7,203 nucleotides of DNA from positions 1-7,203 of the forward strand of contig CALMAV010000051.1 of assembly GCA_937859895.1 (NCBI GenBank). Direction: 5' to 3'. The position numbers were made by a program, and so were the translations under genes. The notes below the pieces were generated by a model. That model did not search any database, was not told where the DNA came from, and worked only from the letters and a program-made list of their open reading frames with translations. Source of the DNA: an uncultured Bryobacterales bacterium (GTDB lineage Bacteria > Acidobacteriota > Terriglobia > Bryobacterales > Bryobacteraceae). Below are positions 1-6,334 of this stretch, piece after piece (positions within the stretch are counted from its first letter, which is position 1; every line of letters begins with the position of its first letter).

Positions 1-227
1 AATGTTGCTCTGTCGCCGGGTTTGTCGGGCAAGCGTTAGCCGCAATGTTTCCGAGTATGAGCGAGCCGCTGTTCCCTCTGATGCTGAAGCGCGATCGCGC
101 CGAAACACTGGCGGGCAAGAGCACGCTGCACTGCCCGCTACCGCCCTTCGTCCTACCCCTGTTGTCCTTTCATGCTCGCCTGTTCCTCTTAACGGTTGCG
201 CGCCCAATGGTGAGAAGGTCAGGTTAG
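1..227 (+). other. Unassigned left edge; possible 3' end of an unknown plus-strand gene
   Basis: This stretch holds no gene I can name. One plus-strand frame (codons in phase with the ATG at 45) is open from the window edge to a TAG at 225-227. Most of its third codon positions are G or C, and second positions are T-rich, which is how coding DNA would look here. The translation includes SEPLFPLMLKRDRAETLAGK and then a proline/leucine-rich tail. If real, it would be the C-terminus of a gene entering from the left, convergent with tsaB and overlapping its stop codon by 3 nt. I recognise no family. Another plus frame (from 2) and a minus frame are also largely open, so this may simply be a stop-poor GC-rich spacer. 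No terminator hairpin is evident between it and tsaB. Confidence 0.2.
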
Positions 228-889
228 CGGTCGTGCCAGTACTGTTGCACGTCCGATCGCCGGACATAGTTGGCGTCCAGGGCCACCGGATCGATGCTCT
301 GGCCGCGACTAATGGCTAGCTCAGCACAATGGACTACTGCCGGCGCAAGATGCCGGGGAGCCACACCGCGCGGGGAGTCCTCCCATCGGCTTCCACGTAG
401 CAGGTTAGTGAGCCAGTCTTCATCCTGCGCTATAAATTCACAACTTGGGTTCACTGAGTCTAGAAAATCGCGAGGGTTGCCAACCGTTTCAGCCGACACG
501 ACATTGAGCTCTGCGTCGTAAAGTGCGGCGTAGCAGTCTCCACGCCGGGCATCAATCATCACCGCTCGGAGCGGTTCGGTCCCAAACGAAGCCATGGCCT
601 GCAAATTCGAAACCCCAAGTGCGCCTGATCCGGTCGTCTCGGCAAGCGCTTTGACTGTCGCAAGACCAACTCGCACTCCGGTAAATGATCCAGGCCCAGA
701 GGACGATGCGAAGACATGGATGTCTGCGAAACGAAGCCGCTGCTTTTCCAGAACCTCTTGCAAGTTGCTGAAAAGAAGCTCCGAGTAACCATCTACTGAG
801 TTCATTTCGCGGGTCACCAACAGCCGTCCATCTTGCTGAATTGCCAAGCTGCCAAAGTCAGTGGCCGTGTCAATGGAGAGGATCGTCAC
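224..889 (-). CDS. tsaB: tRNA threonylcarbamoyladenosine biosynthesis protein TsaB
   Basis: TsaB (YeaZ) is the inactive ASKHA-fold paralogue of TsaD. In the cytoplasm it binds TsaD and TsaE and enables transfer of threonylcarbamoyl from TC-AMP to A37 of ANN-decoding tRNAs (t6A). The 221-aa length is typical. Family signatures are visible: the N-terminal strand ILSIDTAT (residues 3-10), the glycine-rich GPGSFTGVRVGLATVKALA (65-83), GVSNLQAMA (92-100), MIDARRGDCYAALYD (111-125) and a C-terminal ANYVRRSDVQ (206-215). The start is GTG at 887-889. It overlaps the TGA of the upstream secreted-protein gene by 4 nt (GTGA), and no Shine-Dalgarno is seen upstream, so translational coupling is likely. 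In many bacteria rimI or tsaD follows tsaB, but the 223 bases beyond show neither. Identification is secure; the coupling is inferred. Confidence 0.95.
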   Translation of the reverse strand: MTILSIDTATDFGSLAIQQDGRLLVTREMNSVDGYSELLFSNLQEVLEKQRLRFADIHVFASSSGPGSFTGVRVGLATVKALAETTGSGALGVSNLQAMASFGTEPLRAVMIDARRGDCYAALYDAELNVVSAETVGNPRDFLDSVNPSCEFIAQDEDWLTNLLRGSRWEDSPRGVAPRHLAPAVVHCAELAISRGQSIDPVALDANYVRRSDVQQYWHDR

Positions 890-2634
890 TGGATTTTGTA
901 AACTCGATCGAGCTCATAGGCTTTGCCATTGGCGTTGATGGCCTGTACTCGCAGGTTCAGAACTCCTGAGCTTTCCGATAACACAGACGGAGGGAACTGG
1001 AGTGTGCCCGATGGTCCGATGCCTAGCAGTCGCAAACCTTCCGTGCCTCCTACCGCTTCGCCCCATATAAGGTACTGCATGCTGCGAGTTGCGCGATTGG
1101 ATTTGGTTAGCTTCAGCAAGTAGGGAGGCGGGATTCGCGGATTAAGCCCATCTCCTTGTGGATCAACCAAACTAAATGGGAGGCGCGCTGGATCGTTCTC
1201 CGCTTCCTGCACGGGCGGATCAACCGACTCGAATCGGTAAGACCTCATCGATTCCTTGTGCCCGTTCCGGGGTACTTGCAGAATCCAATCGTGCAAGTTG
1301 TCAGGAGTTTGACGGCTTAGCACCTCGCCCTTGTAGTCCTTCAATTCAAGCTCTTCGCCAGTTGCCGGGTTAATCCAGATCGGGTTGTACTTATGCCGGG
1401 GCAAACTGATTTCGACGATGCCTGGCTTTGCCGCATAAGCAAGATATTCGACCTCTTGCAGGCCAACTGCACGTGCGCCGGAAACATCGAAGTACGGTTC
1501 AAACTCCCAATGTCGGGTTCCGGCCAGGATCTTCGCCCAGACTTGAACGGCGCGGACATTGGCTTCGTTTTGCAGGCTGGCGTAAGAGACTGTCGGGTAT
1601 TCGCCATTGGCCGTGCAGGTCCACACTTCCTCGCGAAAAGCCGCTGGGTCAGTCGCGGTAACAATGTGAACCTGCGGCACCTGAGTGAATTGGCGCTCCA
1701 CTGCTCCTACTTCAGGATGCGGTGAGGCCTCAACGAGGAAGTTCGCCCAGCCATCCCCAAGCAGGGGCGAGGAAGAGACCACCGCATCGGTACTGCGCGG
1801 GTGGTTATAGGGATCGTACCTGCGGAGGCTTTCTCCAATAGCGCGAAGCAGTTCGCGTGACTGGGGCTGAGTCTCGAAGCGCGTAATACCCTGCCAGGTC
1901 GCATTCAGAGCACCGTAGCGGGAAATCAAGTAGCGGAGCAAGGCGCCCCCATCCTGCTGCAGAGAGCCGGTTTTCAGAAAAGCTTCGTCGGCGAGGATCA
2001 GATCGAGGGTGAATCCACGATAGGCGATCTCTGCAATCTGGTCGTCGAGGCGAGTGAAGTAGGCCGGGTCGGGTCCTTGTTTTCCCGCCGCTGCACCAGT
2101 GAGAAGAGTCACTCGGATGTGGGTGAATCCATCGCGCTTGCGCCCGTCCAGCCAGGACCCCAGAGACGTGCTGTCCAGCGTTAGCAAGGGAACTTCGACA
2201 CCTAGCCAGAGATGCGGCTTCTTATCAGTTGTTTTCCAATGCCGGAGGTTGGCAATACTTACCAGGCCGGGGCTCGATCCCGAGGTTACAGATAGAGATG
2301 CCTCCTGGCCGTCTAAGTGCTGAATCACACTTGAGATACGCGTCGTCCAGGTGCCTGGCTCAGTGGGTGTGAACCGAACCCGTAACTCATTAGGAGCACT
2401 GGAGAACGCACGTAGAAGATAAGTGGTCGCGCTTGGAGATCGAAACTCGATCGAAAGTACGTCGTCGTTTGCGCTCAGTCCTCCGGAAGGAAGTTCGGAG
2501 CGCTGAAAGGAGAACTTTAGGTCGCAGGGAAGGAATGTCTTTGCACCGTCGGTGCAGGACGAAAAGTCTCTGGAGTGTGCCACTTGCGCTACTAGAAAGA
2601 AGACGGTAAGCGCAGGCCAACCCAGCCGGGACAT
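886..2634 (-). CDS. Secreted DUF5060/DUF4038-like (apiosidase-like) glycosidase-related protein
   Basis: This is a 582-aa exported protein. ATG at 2632-2634 is chosen because it places a signal peptide at the N-terminus (MSRLGWPALTVFFLVAQVAH, cut near residue 21). An in-frame TTG at 2673 would add 13 residues ahead of it and spoil the signal. Residues about 38-117 resemble DUF5060, with VRFTPTEPGTWTTRI at 86-100. From about 133 to 377 the protein resembles the DUF4038 apiosidase-like TIM barrel: KPHLWLGVEVPL (139-150), YFTRLDDQIAEIAYRGF, RYGALNATWQG and RYDPYNHPRST (272-282). Residues 394-454 resemble the putative collagen-binding domain that often follows DUF4038 (IWINPATGEE, DWILQV). The last ~95 residues (487-582) look like an extra beta-sandwich I cannot name. 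DUF4038 relatives include GH140 plant-polysaccharide enzymes. The usual acidic active-site segments are poorly conserved here (TRFETQ at 252-257, NGEYP at 343-347), so activity is uncertain. It lies directly upstream of tsaB. Confidence 0.75.
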   Translation of the reverse strand: MSRLGWPALTVFFLVAQVAHSRDFSSCTDGAKTFLPCDLKFSFQRSELPSGGLSANDDVLSIEFRSPSATTYLLRAFSSAPNELRVRFTPTEPGTWTTRISSVIQHLDGQEASLSVTSGSSPGLVSIANLRHWKTTDKKPHLWLGVEVPLLTLDSTSLGSWLDGRKRDGFTHIRVTLLTGAAAGKQGPDPAYFTRLDDQIAEIAYRGFTLDLILADEAFLKTGSLQQDGGALLRYLISRYGALNATWQGITRFETQPQSRELLRAIGESLRRYDPYNHPRSTDAVVSSSPLLGDGWANFLVEASPHPEVGAVERQFTQVPQVHIVTATDPAAFREEVWTCTANGEYPTVSYASLQNEANVRAVQVWAKILAGTRHWEFEPYFDVSGARAVGLQEVEYLAYAAKPGIVEISLPRHKYNPIWINPATGEELELKDYKGEVLSRQTPDNLHDWILQVPRNGHKESMRSYRFESVDPPVQEAENDPARLPFSLVDPQGDGLNPRIPPPYLLKLTKSNRATRSMQYLIWGEAVGGTEGLRLLGIGPSGTLQFPPSVLSESSGVLNLRVQAINANGKAYELDRVYKIQ

Positions 2635-2755
2635 ATCAGCTTCAGGATAGCGGACAACTCCATTAGGGAACAATCTTCAGGGTTGAGTAACAAGCACGCA
2701 AGAAATCGCAGCTTAAGGCACTTTAGTTGCATCTGAGCTGTAGAGAAAGCATTTC
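2635..2755. promoter_or_regulatory. Divergent intergenic region between the DUF4038-like gene and lon
   Basis: These 121 bp separate two divergent start codons, so promoters for both the lon transcript and the minus-strand DUF4038-like/tsaB unit should lie here. I see no convincing sigma-70 -35/-10 pair on either strand. I also find no CIRCE inverted repeat and no complete HspR (HAIR) operator, although lon is heat-regulated by HspR or other factors in some bacteria. Upstream of lon the only ribosome-binding candidate is the purine run GAGAAAG (2743-2749), 6 nt before the ATG and weak. The minus-strand gene has no strong Shine-Dalgarno either. The assignment rests on gene layout alone. Confidence 0.4.
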
Positions 2756-5107
2756 ATGGCAAAACAAGACTTTCAGATTCTTCCGGTTTTACCGCTGAAG
2801 AACACGATCCTGTTTCCTGGGTTGATGTTGCCGCTATCGGTTGGGCGAGAGAGCTCGCTCAAAGCAGTTGAGGCGGCGCTGAAAACTGAGGAGAAGGAGA
2901 TTCTGCTGGTTGCGCAAAGAGATCCGCAGCTGGAAGCCCCGCAGCAAGACGATCTCTACACAGTTGGAACAAAGGCGGTTATCCGCAAATCGTCGCGCCC
3001 AGCGGACAGTACAGTTGAAATCCTAGTGCTAGGTGTGGAGCGGGTTGTGCTTGTCAAACTGGAAAACCAGGAGACGTACCTTGCCGCCAAATATCGAGCC
3101 TTTCCGCTGCCGCAGGATGGTGGTTCGGAACTGGAGGCCTTGTCCGGCGCGCTACTCGAGTTGGCGGCAAAGGCCATTGGCTTAGCACAACCACAGTCGG
3201 CCCCTGATTTGACCCGCATGCTGGCCGGTAACAATGATCCGCTACAGATCGCTTACCTGCTTGCCAGCATCTTCAGCTTGGATGTCGCACGTGAACAGCG
3301 CCTACTCGAAGCCGATACTCGCGTCGATGCACTGCGTTTAATCCACTCCTTTTTGTCTCACGAGCTGCAGGTGCTGGAACTGCGGCAGAAGATTGCCTCC
3401 ACCGCGCACAATGAGATGTCCAAGGAGCAGCGCGAGTACCTCCTACGGCAGCAACTTCGAGCGATCCAGCAAGAGCTGGGCGACAAGGACGCAGATAAAG
3501 CAGAAGTGGAGATGATCCGCGAGCGCTATGCCAAGGTGACTCTGCCCGAAGAAGCCAAGAAAGAGTTCGAACGCGAACTGGCCCGGTTAGAGCGTTTACC
3601 GGCCGGCGCACCTGACTATCAGGTAACACGCACTTATTTGGAGTTTGTTCTCGATTTACCTTGGAACACGACAACTGAAGACCACCTGGATATCGCAACA
3701 GCCCGAGCGGTGCTGGATGAAGACCATTTCGGGTTGAAGGAAATCAAAGAGCGCATCCTGGAGCATTTGAGTGTTCTCCAGCGTAATCCGGACGCGAAAG
3801 CTCCTATCCTCTGCCTGGTCGGTGCGCCTGGTGTGGGTAAAACATCGCTTGGCCAGTCGGTCGCCCGCGCACTGGGCCGTAAGTTTGAGCGGTTTAGCTT
3901 GGGTGGTTTGCACGACGAGGCAGAGTTACGCGGACATCGTCGGACCTATATCGGCGCCATGGCGGGCCGACTACTGCAGGCCATGCGCCGTGCAGGTGCT
4001 CTGAATCCCGTGTTGCTGCTGGACGAAGTAGACAAGTTGGGACGTGATTTCCGCGGCGACCCGGCTGCGGCGCTCCTGGAGGTTTTGGATCCGGAGCAGA
4101 ACAAGACGTTCCGCGACAACTACCTCGACATGGCTTTCGATTTGTCGAAGGTGATGTTTATCACGACAGCCAATTCGCTCGATACAATTCCACAGCCGCT
4201 GTTGGATCGCATGGAGATTCTGCGGCTCTCCGGTTATAGCGAAGAGGAAAAGACGCAGATTGCACGTCGGTACTTGATTCCCAAGCTCCTGAAGGCGACG
4301 GGTCTGACCGACGAACAAATCGAGATTACCGATGATGGGTTAAAGGCGATCATCGGCGGCTACACCAGAGAGGCAGGCCTGCGCCGGTTGGAGCGTGCCA
4401 TTGCGCGAGTGACGCGTCGGGTGACGTTACAGCTTGCCGAGGGCACGGCTGAGCGGGTTGTGGTGACACCGGAATCGCTAGGCGATCTGCTGGGACCGGA
4501 AATCTTCCTTCCTGAGCAGATGCGCAAGAGCGTACCTCCGGGTGTAGTGACCGGTCTGGCTTGGACCGAAGCTGGTGGCGATGTGCTTTACATCGAGAGT
4601 GCGCTGCTACCGGAAGGCAAGGGCTTGACTATGACTGGTCAGCTTGGCGAGGTGATGCAGGAGTCGGCTAAGATTGCTCAAAGTTACATCTGGGCACATG
4701 CGGCTGATCTGGGCATCGATCCCGAGAAGATCAAAGCCAACGGCGTTCACGTGCACGTTCCGGCGGGCGCCATCCCCAAAGATGGACCATCAGCAGGTGT
4801 AACGATGACCTCAGCCATGGCTTCGCTCTATACCGGGCTCCCGGCCAGAAGCGATATCGCTATGACCGGCGAGGTGACCTTGGCAGGCTTGGTGCTGCCA
4901 ATCGGCGGGCTGAAGGAGAAGGTGCTGGCTGCACGCCGGGCTGGTATCCATCGAGTAATAGCTCCCTTCGGTAATAAGAAAGACTTGCGCGATCTGCCCG
5001 ATCATGTTCGGCAGGAGATGCAGTTCCACTTTGTGGAGCGGGTAGAAGATGTCCTGAGCCTTGTGATCCCAGGCTTGAACGTCCGCCCAATCGCGTTGGC
5101 TAGCTAG
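2756..5107 (+). CDS. lon: ATP-dependent Lon protease (S16 family)
   Basis: Lon is a cytoplasmic homohexameric AAA+ protease that unfolds and degrades misfolded and short-lived regulatory proteins. The 783-aa product is almost the length of E. coli Lon (784 aa). The N-terminal substrate-binding domain starts with ILPVLPLKNTILFPGLMLPL (8-27) and a coiled-coil segment follows (about 205-280, including EQREYLLRQQLRAIQQELG). The ATPase has Walker A GAPGVGKT (356-363), Walker B LLLDE with D423/E424, sensor-1 N473, arginine finger R485 and sensor-2 R543 in YTREAGLRRLER. The protease domain has the Ser-Lys dyad: S679 in PKDGPSAGVTM and K722 in GGLKEKVLAARRAG. No catalytic residue is missing. ATG at 2756 is the natural start, matching the family's N-terminus. 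The gene stands alone, divergent from the DUF4038-like gene, and ends in a strong terminator 20 nt after the stop. No tig, clpP or clpX neighbour is visible. Confidence 0.99.
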   Translation: MAKQDFQILPVLPLKNTILFPGLMLPLSVGRESSLKAVEAALKTEEKEILLVAQRDPQLEAPQQDDLYTVGTKAVIRKSSRPADSTVEILVLGVERVVLVKLENQETYLAAKYRAFPLPQDGGSELEALSGALLELAAKAIGLAQPQSAPDLTRMLAGNNDPLQIAYLLASIFSLDVAREQRLLEADTRVDALRLIHSFLSHELQVLELRQKIASTAHNEMSKEQREYLLRQQLRAIQQELGDKDADKAEVEMIRERYAKVTLPEEAKKEFERELARLERLPAGAPDYQVTRTYLEFVLDLPWNTTTEDHLDIATARAVLDEDHFGLKEIKERILEHLSVLQRNPDAKAPILCLVGAPGVGKTSLGQSVARALGRKFERFSLGGLHDEAELRGHRRTYIGAMAGRLLQAMRRAGALNPVLLLDEVDKLGRDFRGDPAAALLEVLDPEQNKTFRDNYLDMAFDLSKVMFITTANSLDTIPQPLLDRMEILRLSGYSEEEKTQIARRYLIPKLLKATGLTDEQIEITDDGLKAIIGGYTREAGLRRLERAIARVTRRVTLQLAEGTAERVVVTPESLGDLLGPEIFLPEQMRKSVPPGVVTGLAWTEAGGDVLYIESALLPEGKGLTMTGQLGEVMQESAKIAQSYIWAHAADLGIDPEKIKANGVHVHVPAGAIPKDGPSAGVTMTSAMASLYTGLPARSDIAMTGEVTLAGLVLPIGGLKEKVLAARRAGIHRVIAPFGNKKDLRDLPDHVRQEMQFHFVERVEDVLSLVIPGLNVRPIALAS

Positions 5108-5127
5108 TTTCGGTCTTAAGTAGTACG

Positions 5128-5163
5128 AAAGCCCCGAGTTGCCGAATGGTAGCTCGGGGCTTT
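5128..5163 (+). terminator. Rho-independent terminator of lon
   Basis: An 11-bp perfect stem (AAAGCCCCGAG at 5128-5138 with CTCGGGGCTTT at 5153-5163) closes a 14-nt loop and can extend inward by a G-T and a T-A pair. It is followed by one further T, giving a short U-tract (TTTT at 5161-5164). It begins 20 nt after the lon stop codon. The A-run on the left arm means the hairpin could also act, more weakly, on minus-strand transcription. Confidence 0.88.
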
Positions 5164-5430
5164 TGTCGTGATCGCCACCGTTGACCAACTGACGAACGCA
5201 ACTGATGAACGGGTCAGCCTGACTTGAGCAGCGCGCCAAGGCTGTCCCTTTCGCGCTTTCGCGCCCATCAATTGGGCCGGGGTGAAGTGGATGTGATCGA
5301 TCTCTTTCACCAGCATCGTGTCGATCAACTAAACGTACTTTGCGAAGACAGCAGACAGCTGGCACGGCTTCGACCAGTTTGCCAACCGCTCAAGCCAGGC
5401 TGACCCCATCAGCATTTGCAGCATCTTAAC
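5164..5430 (-). pseudogene. Possible decayed coding fragment, interrupted by an in-frame TAG
   Basis: No intact gene lies between the lon terminator and the TPR gene. On the minus strand one frame reads plausibly like protein from about 5430 downward: KMLQMLMGSAWLERLANW and then FAKYV, a TAG at 5329-5331, and then LIDTMLVKEIDHIHFTPAQL and MGAKARKGQPWRAAQ. After that it loses protein-like character and runs into the terminator. There is no good start codon with a Shine-Dalgarno, and the TTG just after the TAG is unconvincing. I do not recognise the family; a remnant of a mobile-element or accessory gene is one possibility. A tandem 8-bp repeat (TTTCGCGC twice, 5249-5264) and a small inverted repeat (GCCCA/TGGGC, 5262-5276) also lie here. 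Chance openness in GC-rich DNA cannot be excluded. Confidence 0.25.
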
Positions 5431-5443
5431 CCCACCCCGCTGC

Positions 5444-5761
5444 CTAAATTGGCAACAAATCCAGCGCCGCCTCGATCTCCGCGCGCGTATGCGAATCGCC
5501 CTTAGCCGTAGTCACTTCGATCCCGCGCTGATAAATCCGACGCGCTTCCTCCACCTCACCGAGCTTCTCCAACGTCTGCCCGCCATGATAGTAAGCCGCC
5601 GCATAGTTCGGATCCTGCGCAAGCAGCGTGCGGAACTCCTCCATTGCCCGGCTGTATTCATGGCTCTTGGCAAATTCCATCGCCAGCCCATACCGGGCAA
5701 ATGTGTTGTTCGCGTCTGCGGCCAGCATCTGCTCCAAAATCTCTAGCCGATTGGTTGCCAT
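5444..5761 (-). CDS. Small tetratricopeptide-repeat (TPR) protein
   Basis: This is a 105-aa protein made almost entirely of two TPR units. Repeat 1 spans about residues 20-53 (YGLAMEFAKSHEYSRAMEEF, then LLAQDPNY) and repeat 2 about 54-87 (AAAYYHGGQTLEKLGEVEEA, then IYQRGIE). A capping helix (TRAEIEAALDLLPI) ends the protein. TPRs form helical scaffolds for protein-protein contacts, and nothing here points to a specific partner. No signal peptide or membrane segment is present, so it is probably cytoplasmic. ATG at 5759-5761 (MATNRLEIL) is chosen because the 44 residues that could be added upstream look non-coding and overlap the divergent cupin gene. The only purine motif, AGGA, abuts the start codon, so ribosome binding is weak. 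It diverges from the cupin gene with 43 bp between starts. Short two-repeat TPR proteins of this type are common in Acidobacteria; the partner is unknown. Confidence 0.82.
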   Translation of the reverse strand: MATNRLEILEQMLAADANNTFARYGLAMEFAKSHEYSRAMEEFRTLLAQDPNYAAAYYHGGQTLEKLGEVEEARRIYQRGIEVTTAKGDSHTRAEIEAALDLLPI

Positions 5762-5804
5762 TCCTGAATTGTCCCACTCAGCCCACAAACTGCATCTACT
5801 CGGT

Positions 5805-6143
5805 ATGGCTGATACAACGGTTACGAAAGTCGATAGTAAGCACTCCCCCTCAGGCAAGCTTGGCCAGAAATACTTGGCTACTGGCAAGTCCATGGCAATG
5901 CGTCTTTGGGATGAAAGCGGCGATAGCGGAAAGGAAGAGGCGGTCAGCCGCGACTATGAAACGATTGGCTACGTTATCGAGGGTGCAGCAGAGTTAGAGA
6001 TCGAAGGGCAAACCATTAAGCTCACCGAAGGCGATAGCTGGGTTGTGCCGAAGGGCGCAAGCCACACGTACCGCGTCGGGGGTCACTTTAAAGCAGTGGA
6101 AGCAACCCATCCGCCTGCCCATGTTCATGGCCGCGACGAATAG
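5805..6143 (+). CDS. Small single-domain cupin protein
   Basis: This 112-aa cytoplasmic protein has one conserved beta-barrel (cupin_2-like) domain. Cupin motif 2 is clear: GDSWVVPKGASH (residues 76-87), matching G-x5-P-x-G-x2-H. Motif 1 is recognisable by position (RDYETIGYVIEGAAELEIEG, 49-68) but lacks the usual HxH and the following Glu ligands, leaving H87 as the only canonical metal ligand. A C-terminal HPPAHVHGRDE (102-112) supplies three more histidines. The N-terminal ~25 residues are polar. ATG at 5805 is chosen because upstream in-frame codons overlap the divergent TPR gene. No Shine-Dalgarno precedes it, so it may be translated from a leaderless or weak-leader mRNA. The function is unknown; related small cupins serve as sugar or small-molecule binders, isomerases or sensor domains. 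It converges on the small acidic ORF, with 12 nt between stops. Confidence 0.88.
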   Translation: MADTTVTKVDSKHSPSGKLGQKYLATGKSMAMRLWDESGDSGKEEAVSRDYETIGYVIEGAAELEIEGQTIKLTEGDSWVVPKGASHTYRVGGHFKAVEATHPPAHVHGRDE

Positions 6144-6155
6144 GTCGCTGCCGTA

Positions 6156-6278
6156 CTACTTGCTGTCTGACATATCCGACGGCTGACGTTCACCGCCGTC
6201 ACGATCTAGGTGCTTCTCCTCTTCCGGCTTGGAATTTACATCCTCTTCGGTAGGCTTCGGTTCAGTAGGTTCTGTCAT
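6156..6278 (-). CDS. Small, highly acidic hypothetical protein (40 aa)
   Basis: A 40-codon ORF starts at ATG 6276-6278 and ends at TAG 6156-6158. It has a good Shine-Dalgarno, AAGAGG (6285-6290 on the minus strand), 6 nt before the start codon, better than those of its larger neighbours. The product begins MTEPTEPKPTEEDVNSKPEE and ends GGERQPSDMSDSK. It has 13 Asp/Glu against 6 Lys/Arg, 5 prolines and almost no hydrophobic residues, so it should be soluble, acidic and intrinsically disordered. No signal peptide, membrane segment, Cys or known motif is visible. It converges on the cupin gene and diverges from the SMR-like gene, so it probably has its own promoter. The function is unknown. It could be chance, but the Shine-Dalgarno and the consistent composition favour a real gene. 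Confidence 0.5.
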   Translation of the reverse strand: MTEPTEPKPTEEDVNSKPEEEKHLDRDGGERQPSDMSDSK

Positions 6279-6284
6279 GGCAAT

Positions 6285-6290
6285 CCTCTT
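6285..6290 (-). promoter_or_regulatory. Shine-Dalgarno of the small acidic ORF
   Basis: AAGAGG on the minus strand lies 6 nt upstream of the ATG at 6278. It is the best ribosome-binding site in this part of the window and is the main reason for calling the 40-aa ORF. Confidence 0.5.
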
Positions 6291-6334
6291 GTTCCATTAG
6301 AGTCCGTACCGGCCGGAAGAGCTCACAAATCCCC

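Noticed and set aside
1393..1725. 110-codon plus-strand open frame
   Set aside because: Antisense to the barrel of the DUF4038-like gene, which has a clear domain match in its own frame.
2635..2673. TTG start 13 codons upstream for the DUF4038-like gene
   Set aside because: It would put charged residues ahead of a good signal peptide that starts at the ATG at 2634.
2635..2755. Heat-shock operator (CIRCE or HspR-type) upstream of lon
   Set aside because: A GTTGAGTAAC-like half site is visible at 2682-2691, but there is no matching second half, so no operator can be supported.
3273..3698. 141-codon minus-strand open frame inside lon
   Set aside because: Shadow of the conserved lon coding sequence; arginine/serine/proline-rich translation typical of antisense frames in GC-rich genes.
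4811..5365. 184-codon minus-strand open frame over the lon 3' end and terminator
   Set aside because: Antisense to the conserved protease domain of lon, runs through the terminator hairpin, and its translation shows no domain character.
5628..5804. N-terminal extension of the cupin gene
   Set aside because: Overlaps the TPR gene on the other strand and adds non-domain sequence; ATG at 5805 starts a normal small cupin.
5762..5893. 44-residue N-terminal extension of the TPR gene
   Set aside because: Overlaps the start of the cupin gene; the added sequence has no TPR or signal character.
6178..6200. GACGGC/GCCGTC hairpin downstream of the cupin gene
   Set aside because: The 6-bp stem has no T-run on either strand and lies inside the small acidic ORF, so I do not call a terminator.
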